Source: Algoriphagus resistens
Lineage (GTDB): Bacteria; Bacteroidota; Bacteroidia; Cytophagales; Cyclobacteriaceae
DNA: 64,000 bases
NCBI RefSeq assembly: GCF_001442615.1
Contig: NZ_LMXN01000011.1
Span: forward strand, 161,440-225,439
Direction of reading: 5' to 3'
A program made the position numbers and the translations under genes. How positions within the stretch are numbered: the stretch's first letter is position 1; each line of letters starts with the position of its first letter. Positions 36,068-44,667 of this stretch are shown piece by piece. The notes beneath the pieces were generated by a model, which had not been told where the DNA came from, made no database searches, and was given only the letters and a program-made list of their open reading frames with translations.

Positions 36068-39000
36068 ATGCATAATATATACAAGAAGTTTTCTGGAAAA
36101 CCGATAAAGTATTCCGTATTCGGGATAGTATTACAGTGCTTTATTTTTGCCTCCGTTCTTGCTTCAGGAGTAAAGAAAGAGATCAATTCACCTGCATATC
36201 ATTCCTTTAGTACGGAGGCGCAGCGTGAGATTACAGTGACAGGGAATGTCACGTTTTCAGAGGATGGTACCCCGATGCCTGGAGTGAACGTGGTAATTAA
36301 GGGGACTACTATCGGTACCACTACAGATATTGATGGAAACTATAGACTAACAGTCCCAGACGGGAATTCTATTTTAACCTTTTCATTTATTGGGTATGTG
36401 CCCCAGGAGGTAGAAGTAGGAGCCCAGTCGGTGATTGATATCGCGATGGTGCCAGATACCCAGCAGCTTGGAGAAGTCGTAGTGGTGGGTTATGGAATGC
36501 AGGAGAAAGTAACATTGACCGGCTCTGTGGCCAGTATTAAGGGTGATGAAATGCTCCGGACGAAGAATGAAAACCCTCAAAACATGCTTACAGGCAGGGT
36601 TGCGGGTGTTCGGGTATGGCAAAAAAGTGCCGAGCCGGGCACATTCAATGCGAGCTTTGATATCCGGGGCTTAGGTTCTCCGTTGGTAGTTATCGATGGT
36701 ATCCAACGTACGATGGGGGATTTTCAGCGCTTAAATCCCAGCGATATTGAAGATCTGTCTGTATTAAAGGATGCTTCGGCAGCGATATATGGAGCGCGGG
36801 CAGCAAATGGGGTAGTGCTGGTGACGACTAAAAAAGGAACAACCAATGGAAGGGCAACAGTAGTTTACAATGGATCCTACACCCTACAATCTCCGGCTGG
36901 TTTTCCTGAGCTAGCCGACCCTTACCAGACCATGACACTCTATAATGAGATGGCCATGAATAATATAAATGGGGGGAATCTAATTTATCAGGAAAGTGAT
37001 TTTGAGGCATTTCGGACAGGAGAACGCCGTACTACGGACTGGAATTCCTTGTTGATCAATGCGTATTCCCCTCAAAGCCAACATGACATAAGTATTACCG
37101 GCGGGACAGAAAAAACCCAGTACTACATAGCCGGGGGGTATCTCTATCAGGAAGGTTTCTTTAAATCCGGGGATATGAACTATAATAAGGTCAACCTGAG
37201 ATCTAATATTACCACAGAGATAGTCAGGGGATTGAAGTTTAATCTAAACCTAAGTGGTGTCGCCGATCAGCGTAATACCCCTTACTCAAGTGCAGTGGAT
37301 ATTATTAGAAATTATTGGAGACAAGGGGTCTTATTCCCTGCTTATGCCGATCCGGAAAATACCATGCTGAACTATGAAGGACTGGATCTGGAGCAGAATA
37401 CAGTAGCTATGATGCAATCAGATGTGTCAGGCTATAGAAAATTCCGTCAAAAATATTTCCAGTCTTCGGCCTCGCTTGATTACGATTTCGGAACCGTATC
37501 CCGCTTATTGGAAGGATTAACCGCCAAAGCGTTGATCAGTTACGATTACCGTGGCGATGATAATGATATTTATCGCCGGGAGTATTACCAATACATGTAC
37601 GAACCCTTGACGGATTCCTATACGTCGAAACTGTACAACAATAGCTCCCCAAATCAAATCAGGCGTGAAATCTTCAGCAAGCAGCAGGTACTAGGACAAT
37701 TCCTTCTTAATTATAAACGGGAATTTGGTACCAAGCATGATGTATCGGGATTGCTTGGATTTGAGACACAAAGCCGGAAGGGTGATAATTTTTATGCACA
37801 GCGAGATCTTGCATTCGCCATGGAATATCTTATAGGAGGGATGAATGAAAACCAACAGGGTGGAATGCAGGGTGGCTCAGGAGATCTCTATGAGATTACC
37901 AATTCAGCTATGTTCGGCAGGTTAAATTATGCCTTTTCCGACCGCTACATTGCAGAAGTGCAGTTTAGATATGATGGTTCTTCAAAATTCGTCCAAGACA
38001 ACCGCTGGGGTTGGTTTCCCTCTGCATCAGTAGGGTGGCGTTTATCAGAGGAGTCTTTCTTCAAATCAATTTCTGCTCTTTCGTTTGTTAGCCAGCTTAA
38101 ATTCAGAGCCAGCTATGGTATGACTGCGGATGACGGTTCACTCCAATACGACTGGTACCCAGGATATATCTACCCTGCAACTAGCGGAAATGCACAGGGA
38201 GGATATTACAATCAATATGCCCCGGGGTATATGTTAGGGGATGAGTTCGTCTATGGGGCATCTTTGGTTGTTCCCAACGAGAATATCACCTGGTGGACAG
38301 CAAAGACATTTAACGTAGGAGTGGATTTTGAAGCTTGGAACGGCCTGTTTGGTTTTTCTGCGGATTATTTTGACCGTCGCAGGGAGGGGCTTTTTTCTAC
38401 CCGCTCTGGGGAGGTGCCAACTGTAGTAGGTACAGGTGCTCCGAGAGAAAACACCAATAGCGACCGGCAGTTTGGGATCGATCTTGAACTTTCTCACCGC
38501 AACACAGTAGGGCTGTTTTCTTACGGGTTAAAAGGCATAGCCACAATTACCCGTAGGCAGCATTTGATAGCAGCAGAAAAGGGCCCTTATGGAAATTCCT
38601 ATGATCGCTGGCGTAATGATAATCTGAGCAACAGATATCAAGGAGTGCAATTCGGATATGAATCGGCAGGGCGCTATGAAGACTGGGAAGATATTTGGTC
38701 ATTTCCTATTTACAAAGACAGGGGCATCCTCCCTGGGAATTATAAATACGAGGATTGGAACGGAGATGGCGAAATCAATGGCTTAGATGAGCACCCGTTT
38801 GCCTATGATCAAACGCCTTGGTTAAACTTCAGTTTGGCGTTCGATGCCAACTACAAGAATTTTGACCTGAGCATGTTGTTGCAAGGATCAGCTCTTGGTT
38901 CCATGCAGTATCAAGAACCTTTGTATTCGATATGGGGAAGCAATGGGGGAGGTGCCTTGGAACAGTATCTTGACCGCTGGCACCCAGTAGATCCATTGGC

Positions 39001-39307
39001 AGATCCTTACGATCCGGCTACCGAATGGGTAAGTGGCTACTATGGATATACCGGTAATTATCCCTTTGGAAATTCTGATTTTAACAGAGTAAGTACTGAT
39101 TATCTCCGTCTCAAGAGCATAGAAGTTGGGTATACCTTAAAACCACTGAATAACCCCACAACGAGCATCCGGTTCTTTGCCAACGCTTATAATCTGTTGA
39201 CTTTCACCGGAGTGAAATTTGTCGATCCGGAGCATCCCGGTGATGAGCTTGGACGGATGTATCCGCTTACCAAAACCTATACGGTGGGCATATCCGCAAG
39301 ATTTTAA
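36068..39307 (+). CDS. SusC/RagA-family TonB-dependent outer-membrane transporter
   Basis: A 1079-residue protein. A signal-like N-terminal segment (about 15-36) is followed by a CarboxypepD_reg-like domain (about 55-130), the TonB-box-like stretch LGEVVVVGYG, the plug domain (about 140-260, with SFDIRGLGSPLVVIDG and VLKDASAAIYGARAANGVV) and a 22-strand-type barrel ending in ISARF. It imports oligosaccharides across the outer membrane with energy from TonB. No DUF4974/anti-sigma-interacting N-terminal domain is present, so ECF-type regulation is not indicated. The SusD partner starts 31 bases later. Confidence 0.93.
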   Translation: MHNIYKKFSGKPIKYSVFGIVLQCFIFASVLASGVKKEINSPAYHSFSTEAQREITVTGNVTFSEDGTPMPGVNVVIKGTTIGTTTDIDGNYRLTVPDGNSILTFSFIGYVPQEVEVGAQSVIDIAMVPDTQQLGEVVVVGYGMQEKVTLTGSVASIKGDEMLRTKNENPQNMLTGRVAGVRVWQKSAEPGTFNASFDIRGLGSPLVVIDGIQRTMGDFQRLNPSDIEDLSVLKDASAAIYGARAANGVVLVTTKKGTTNGRATVVYNGSYTLQSPAGFPELADPYQTMTLYNEMAMNNINGGNLIYQESDFEAFRTGERRTTDWNSLLINAYSPQSQHDISITGGTEKTQYYIAGGYLYQEGFFKSGDMNYNKVNLRSNITTEIVRGLKFNLNLSGVADQRNTPYSSAVDIIRNYWRQGVLFPAYADPENTMLNYEGLDLEQNTVAMMQSDVSGYRKFRQKYFQSSASLDYDFGTVSRLLEGLTAKALISYDYRGDDNDIYRREYYQYMYEPLTDSYTSKLYNNSSPNQIRREIFSKQQVLGQFLLNYKREFGTKHDVSGLLGFETQSRKGDNFYAQRDLAFAMEYLIGGMNENQQGGMQGGSGDLYEITNSAMFGRLNYAFSDRYIAEVQFRYDGSSKFVQDNRWGWFPSASVGWRLSEESFFKSISALSFVSQLKFRASYGMTADDGSLQYDWYPGYIYPATSGNAQGGYYNQYAPGYMLGDEFVYGASLVVPNENITWWTAKTFNVGVDFEAWNGLFGFSADYFDRRREGLFSTRSGEVPTVVGTGAPRENTNSDRQFGIDLELSHRNTVGLFSYGLKGIATITRRQHLIAAEKGPYGNSYDRWRNDNLSNRYQGVQFGYESAGRYEDWEDIWSFPIYKDRGILPGNYKYEDWNGDGEINGLDEHPFAYDQTPWLNFSLAFDANYKNFDLSMLLQGSALGSMQYQEPLYSIWGSNGGGALEQYLDRWHPVDPLADPYDPATEWVSGYYGYTGNYPFGNSDFNRVSTDYLRLKSIEVGYTLKPLNNPTTSIRFFANAYNLLTFTGVKFVDPEHPGDELGRMYPLTKTYTVGISARF

Positions 39308-39338
39308 CTAGCGCTGGTTGATAATTAGGAACATTAAA

Positions 39339-41408
39339 ATGAATTATACTATGAAAATAAGAAACATATTAGTGCTGATCGGCTTAATGTATTTTTCAGG
39401 ATGCACCGATTTGGATGTCCCGCCTCCAAATGTCATTGGCGATGAGACGCTCATGACAAGTGAATCCGGTATGGACGTCTATATCGCAGGCATGTATAGT
39501 AAGATGCCTTTTGAGGACTTCAAATACATGGCGCAATGGGGCGTGGAGTACAACTCATGGCTTGGAGCATTGGGAATAGAGGGTACTGGTGAGGCGCTGA
39601 ACCGGGATGGAATAAGCGCGGCTTTTACAGGAGAAAGAACTCCCTATTGGGGACGTGCCCTTTCTTTGTTGCGGGAAGCCAATTACCTGTTGGAAAAACT
39701 GCCTGAATATAAAAGTGTTTTTCCCGAGGTTACCTACAATCATTATTTGGGAGAAGCCTATTTTGTACGTGCTACCGTATTTTCAGCAATGGCACGACGA
39801 TTTGGAGGAGTACCCCTTGTGACAAGCGTGCTCCGTTATCCTGCAGAGGAAGGAAGTTTGGAAATTCCACGTTCCTCTGAGGAAGAGACATGGGACCAGG
39901 TGCTTGCAGATTATGACAGGGCAGCTGAGCTGCTTCAGCCGACCAGCCCCAAAACTGGATATTCAAACAAGTATGTAGCCTTATCCTTCAAATCCGAGGC
40001 CATGCTCTATGCAGGTAGTGTCGCCAAATACAACGAAACAGTTCCAGGAAGGCTTACTGGAATGGGCTTGAAAACAGGTGTGCGTGTCATAGGATTTTCT
40101 GAAGAAAGTGCTCAGTCGGCCTCTGTAAGGTATTTCAAAGAAGCGTATCTGGCCGCAAATGAAGTGATTGCAAGTGGCCAATACGCGCTATATAGGAAAA
40201 AATGGGCCGCAAATGATCCTGAAGCCCAATACCAGAATATGGTGGATATGTTCAGTGATCCCACAAGTCCTGAGAATATCTATGTTAAGCAGTACGATTT
40301 TCCGGTGGCGACCCACGGGTATGATGCCTATAGTGCCCCGTTTATTTTCAAAGCTCCATTGGCTTCGGGTACTTGTCCTACGTTGGATTTTATAGAACTG
40401 TTCGAAGGCTTTGATCGGTATCCTGATGGTACTATCAAGGTCACCACAGGTTCTACAAATAGAGAAGGGAATTACCTGATGTATGATACTCCCATGGATT
40501 TTTTCAAAGATGCTGAGCCACGTCTTCGGGCATATGTGATATTTCCTGGTGATCAGTTCAAAAATACAGAAATTGAAATCAGAGCTGGTGTATATACTGG
40601 AGCTGAGCCAATTAAGCCGCTATTCAATGATTATTCCTATGCCACAGCGGAAACAAGGTATCAGCAATTACCTGCCTACACGCAGTCACCCAAGACCCTT
40701 TTTCTTAGTGCAAGGGAAGGAGGTAGCCAGGAGCTTGTGCCTTTCCAAGGTGGAGAGATTACTGCTGCGGGAGCCAATGGCCCGTTTTATAACAATGGGG
40801 AAAGTTCCCTCACCGGACTGTATGGCCGTAAGTGGCTGAACCCTGATCCTTCCTTCGAAGCAGGGGAAGGTAGATCGGCGCAGCATTTTATTCTGATGCG
40901 TTATGCTGACGTATTACTTAATGCAGCGGAGGCGGCAGTGGAGCTTGCGTTGGCTGGAGAAGCTTCTCCGGATGGATCTGATATGCTGCAGGTTGCCACT
41001 GCTGGTATAAACGAAATCCGTGAAAGGGCAGGGGCAACTTTGCTATCCGGTGGGATTTCCCCGGATATTGAAGGGCGAAATACAGTACGGAAAGAACGCC
41101 GAAAGGAACTTGCGCTGGAACACAAGACCAAATGGGATCTGCGCAGATGGAGAGTACAGCACTACGAAGAAAGGGATGGTTTCTGGGGTGAACAGCGGGA
41201 TAAGGAAGATTTCAGTATGAATTCACGCTATCGATTCCGTGGCCTGTATCCGTTTTTGTCTGCCGAAAGCGGAAAATACTTCTTCGATGCCCGCTTTCAG
41301 TGGGTGAGCTTGAAGACCTTTGAGTACAATATAATCGACTATTACTTTGCCATCCCAAGTGGGGAGGTATCCAAGAGTCCTGTAATAGATCAGCAACCCA
41401 ACAGGTAA
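39339..41408 (+). CDS. SusD/RagB-family nutrient-binding lipoprotein
   Basis: About 689 residues from the ATG at 39339; an upstream TTG at 39318 and a second ATG at 39351 (MKIRNILVL) are alternatives. The signal peptide ends in a lipobox (YFSGC). The helical TPR-like scaffold of SusD follows, with the usual FVRATVFSAMARRFGGVPLV and ERRKELALEHKTKWDLRRW blocks. SusD forms the lid on the SusC channel and captures oligosaccharides. Its pairing with SusC directly upstream confirms the call. Confidence 0.93.
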   Translation: MNYTMKIRNILVLIGLMYFSGCTDLDVPPPNVIGDETLMTSESGMDVYIAGMYSKMPFEDFKYMAQWGVEYNSWLGALGIEGTGEALNRDGISAAFTGERTPYWGRALSLLREANYLLEKLPEYKSVFPEVTYNHYLGEAYFVRATVFSAMARRFGGVPLVTSVLRYPAEEGSLEIPRSSEEETWDQVLADYDRAAELLQPTSPKTGYSNKYVALSFKSEAMLYAGSVAKYNETVPGRLTGMGLKTGVRVIGFSEESAQSASVRYFKEAYLAANEVIASGQYALYRKKWAANDPEAQYQNMVDMFSDPTSPENIYVKQYDFPVATHGYDAYSAPFIFKAPLASGTCPTLDFIELFEGFDRYPDGTIKVTTGSTNREGNYLMYDTPMDFFKDAEPRLRAYVIFPGDQFKNTEIEIRAGVYTGAEPIKPLFNDYSYATAETRYQQLPAYTQSPKTLFLSAREGGSQELVPFQGGEITAAGANGPFYNNGESSLTGLYGRKWLNPDPSFEAGEGRSAQHFILMRYADVLLNAAEAAVELALAGEASPDGSDMLQVATAGINEIRERAGATLLSGGISPDIEGRNTVRKERRKELALEHKTKWDLRRWRVQHYEERDGFWGEQRDKEDFSMNSRYRFRGLYPFLSAESGKYFFDARFQWVSLKTFEYNIIDYYFAIPSGEVSKSPVIDQQPNR

Positions 41409-41438
41409 GAAATTATCAATAACCAAGATTTCTAGAAG

Positions 41439-42254
41439 ATGAAGAATATATTAATCTACTTAGCACTATTCGCATTGTTTTCCCTTAATTCCTGCAGCAT
41501 GTTTGAGCTGGACAATTATGACCTACCAGACGAAACGCTTATAGGAGAAGTGGTGGATGTCGAAACTGGCCAGCCGATACTTACCGATCAGGGAAGTGAA
41601 GGCATACGTGTGAGGCTGACTGAAGTGAGCTGGGGGGACAATGTTGTTCCCAACCCGGATTTCTTTTGTATGCCTGATGGTACGTTCCAGAATACCAAGC
41701 TGTTTGCCGGAACCTATAATGTCAGAATTGACGGCCCCTTTATTCCCTTGGTTCGGGAGGATGACCGTGGGGTTCCGATAGCGGACGATACGCAGACAAT
41801 AGCTATCAATGGGCAGGCCAGCGTCAGTTTCGAAGTCCAGCCCTTCTTGAATGTGGAGTGGGTAAAAGAACCGGAAGTGATCAACGGCAAAGTGAGAGCG
41901 CAGGTGCGTGTCACCCGTGGCATAACCGAAGAGGATTTTCGCTCCAAGATTGAACCTATGGGTGGGTATAGCAACAGTTTTACCAATGTTACAGACATTC
42001 AGCTGTTTGTGAGCTATTCTTCCACAGTAGGCTATCGGGCACGTGACGAGCGATGGTCCAGTCAGATGGAATTTTCCGGTTCTTCATTCAATTCCATGCT
42101 GGGTGAGACAGTTACTATTGAGTCCAATGGTACCATTCCTGAAGGAAGGATGGTTTTTGTGCGCGCAGCTGCACGGATCAATTACGATACGCCTAGAGGT
42201 AGTGGTACAAGACGATGGAACTACAATGAGCCCCGACAAGTATTGGTCTACTGA
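41439..42254 (+). CDS. DUF3823 lipoprotein
   Basis: A 271-residue lipoprotein with lipobox FSLNSC. It belongs to DUF3823, beta-rich proteins that usually follow SusCD. The first half contains a transthyretin-like domain (LIGEVVDVETGQPI ... GTYNVRIDGPF) and the second half a further beta domain. A role in glycan binding at the cell surface is inferred from location and from other proteins in the SusE/SusF position. It is the last gene before a strong terminator, so it closes the SusCD transcript. Confidence 0.85.
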   Translation: MKNILIYLALFALFSLNSCSMFELDNYDLPDETLIGEVVDVETGQPILTDQGSEGIRVRLTEVSWGDNVVPNPDFFCMPDGTFQNTKLFAGTYNVRIDGPFIPLVREDDRGVPIADDTQTIAINGQASVSFEVQPFLNVEWVKEPEVINGKVRAQVRVTRGITEEDFRSKIEPMGGYSNSFTNVTDIQLFVSYSSTVGYRARDERWSSQMEFSGSSFNSMLGETVTIESNGTIPEGRMVFVRAAARINYDTPRGSGTRRWNYNEPRQVLVY

Positions 42255-42265
42255 TAGTTTACAAC

Positions 42266-42303
42266 GTTTAAAGCCATTTCATAGGAAGTGGCTTTAAACT
42301 TTT
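42266..42303 (+). terminator. Terminator of the SusCD transcript
   Basis: A 15-bp stem (GTTTAAAGCCATTTC / GAAGTGGCTTTAAAC, one T-G pair) with a four-base loop is followed by TTTT. It separates SusC/SusD/DUF3823 from the next gene. Confidence 0.87.
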
Positions 42304-42394
42304 ACCCTTTCAAAAGATTACCCTATTAAAATTGTCAGCCGAAAATGTTCCCTAGCCCGTTTATTTCTGATTTACCAGTTTTCAATGAACTTTT

Positions 42395-44605
42395 ATGCCC
42401 ATGCGACAAACAACTCTATTATTTCTACTGTTAGCCCTATTCTTTCAAGGATGTTCTATATCCCAGAAGAATGGCAGAAAGCCAACAGAAAGGAAAGGTG
42501 AAAAGACCGCCTTTCAGACATCAAATCCCTGGAAGCCCGTGACCGATGTGCGGGCGGACGTGGCGTTAGTTTACAGTGTGAAAGACCATCATAGGCAAGG
42601 AAGTTTGACTTTTGAGGAGCGCGTTCAGACCTGGCGTGACAGAGGCTATACCACGCATTTTATGAGTGGGATCGCATGGGGGGAATACCAGGATTATTTC
42701 ACCGGAGAATGGGATGGGGAGTGGCATCTCGATGAAGGACAGGTTACCCAAAAGGGTGATACAATCTGGCACGGTCGCATGGTTCCTTACATCGTCCCTT
42801 CCAACAACTTCATAAAGTACATGAAAGAAAAAGTGATCAAACGGGCAATTGACGCCGGAATTGATGCCATTTACCTTGAGGAGCCTGAGTTTTGGGCGCG
42901 GGCTGGTTATAGCGAAGCTTTCAAAAGGGAGTGGAAGGCATACTATGGGTTTGACTGGAGGGCGCAGCACGAATCTCCGGAAAATACCTACCTGTCAAAC
43001 AAACTGAAATACCATCTTTACTATCGGGCTGTAGAAGAGTGCTTTTCTTATGCAAAGGAATACGGTAAAAGCATAGGTCTGGATGTAAGGTGTTATGTCC
43101 CTACGCATTCGCTTGTGAATTATTCTCAGTGGATGATCGTAAGCCCCGAGGCAAGTCTGGCGTCTTTACCGAGTGTTGATGGCTATATTGCCCAAGTTTG
43201 GACGGGGACTTCCCGCGAGCCCAATTATTATAACGGGCAGGAAAAAGAGCGCGTATTTGAAACCGCTTTCCTGGAATATGGATCTATGGAGTCTATGACC
43301 GCGCCTACCGGGAGAAAGATGTATTTCCTGACTGATCCAATAGAAGATTGGCCACGGGATTGGGCAGATTATAAGAAAAACTACCAGGCTACTTTTGCAG
43401 CACAACTGCTCTATCCCAGGATCGCTGACTATGAAGTGATGCCGTGGCCGGACAGGATATATGAAGGCACCTATCGTACGAGCGCAGACAGTGAGGAGAA
43501 GGAGCGGATTCCCCGTTTTTATTCCACCCAGATGCAGGTTATGATCAATACGCTAAACGATATGCCTTTATCTGAAAATAAAGTGAGCGGATCCCAGGGA
43601 ATAGGGATTCTCATGTCCAATTCACTTATGTTTCAGCGATTTCCTACCCATCAGGGATACGATGACCCGCAGTTGTCAAACTTCTATGGACAAGCTTTGC
43701 CGTTATTAAAGCGCGGTGTCCCTGTGAAAACAGTCCATATAGAAAATGTTTCATTCACGCAGACTTTGGAGGATATAAAAATACTGATCATGTCTTATTC
43801 CAATATGAAACCTATGGAGCAGACAGCGCATGATTACCTTGCAAAGTGGGTAAAGAACGGGGGCATTCTGGTGTATTGCGGTAGGGACAATGATCCCTTT
43901 CAAACTGTACAGGAATGGTGGAATACCAATGGAAATAATTTCAAGGCTCCTTCGGAAGATTTGTTTCAGGAACTTGGGATGAAAGCACCGTTTGGTGAAG
44001 GTGAATATTCCTATGGAAAGGGGAAGGTGGTGATTTTGCGAAAAGATCCGAAAGAGTTTGTCCTGGAAGCAAATAGTGATACGGAATTTGTCAATACCGT
44101 AAAAAAATTAGTTGAATCAAGATCGAATGCTGAAAAACTAAAATTCAAGAATCACTTCTCTCTTACCAGGGGGCCCTATGAAATTATTTCTGTAGTTAAT
44201 GAAAACGTCGATCAGACCCCTTATACTATTGAGGGAAAGTTGATAGATCTGTTTGACCCTACCATTCCAGTTCTGGATGTAAAACAGGTGAACCCGGGAG
44301 AGCAGGCATTTCTTTACAATATTGCAAACGTAAAAAACCCGGAGATACCGCAGGTTTTGGCAACGGCAGCGAGAATCTATGAAGAAGAAATAACAAAGGA
44401 ATCCTATGCTTTTGTAGCCAAAAGCCCGTTAAACACAACCAATGTAATGCGGGTACTTCTACCCGGAGAAGCCCAGGTAATAGCCGTGCAGGATAAAGAC
44501 GGTAACCCAGTGGAATCAACGAGTTCATGGGATGAAGCTAGCAAAACCTGTTTTCTGGGTTTTGAAAACAATCCTGATGGAGTCCATGTAAAGCTGGGTT
44601 GGTGA
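42395..44605 (+). CDS. Unclassified secreted lipoprotein, glycoside-hydrolase-like (possible TIM-barrel/GATase-like fold)
   Basis: A 736-residue lipoprotein (lipobox FFQGC, Cys20). I do not recognise a family with certainty. The region from about 50 to 400 looks like a TIM-barrel hydrolase: it has alternating strand/helix segments and an acidic cluster in IDAIYLEEPEFW (Glu162, Glu163, Glu165). Residues about 400-560 look like a Rossmann-type amidotransferase-like domain (IKILIMSYSNMKP and NGGILVYCGRDNDPF), and the last 150 residues look like a beta-sandwich. This three-part order recalls GH42-type enzymes. It has its own transcription unit downstream of a terminator and converges with the regulator gene. 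A catalytic role in glycan breakdown is inferred. Confidence 0.55.
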   Translation: MPMRQTTLLFLLLALFFQGCSISQKNGRKPTERKGEKTAFQTSNPWKPVTDVRADVALVYSVKDHHRQGSLTFEERVQTWRDRGYTTHFMSGIAWGEYQDYFTGEWDGEWHLDEGQVTQKGDTIWHGRMVPYIVPSNNFIKYMKEKVIKRAIDAGIDAIYLEEPEFWARAGYSEAFKREWKAYYGFDWRAQHESPENTYLSNKLKYHLYYRAVEECFSYAKEYGKSIGLDVRCYVPTHSLVNYSQWMIVSPEASLASLPSVDGYIAQVWTGTSREPNYYNGQEKERVFETAFLEYGSMESMTAPTGRKMYFLTDPIEDWPRDWADYKKNYQATFAAQLLYPRIADYEVMPWPDRIYEGTYRTSADSEEKERIPRFYSTQMQVMINTLNDMPLSENKVSGSQGIGILMSNSLMFQRFPTHQGYDDPQLSNFYGQALPLLKRGVPVKTVHIENVSFTQTLEDIKILIMSYSNMKPMEQTAHDYLAKWVKNGGILVYCGRDNDPFQTVQEWWNTNGNNFKAPSEDLFQELGMKAPFGEGEYSYGKGKVVILRKDPKEFVLEANSDTEFVNTVKKLVESRSNAEKLKFKNHFSLTRGPYEIISVVNENVDQTPYTIEGKLIDLFDPTIPVLDVKQVNPGEQAFLYNIANVKNPEIPQVLATAARIYEEEITKESYAFVAKSPLNTTNVMRVLLPGEAQVIAVQDKDGNPVESTSSWDEASKTCFLGFENNPDGVHVKLGW

Positions 44606-44667
44606 TTTTCAAGGTCGATTGTTGAGAATTCCAGTCTGGCGATTCGTCTTTAGGATTGTACTGTTAC

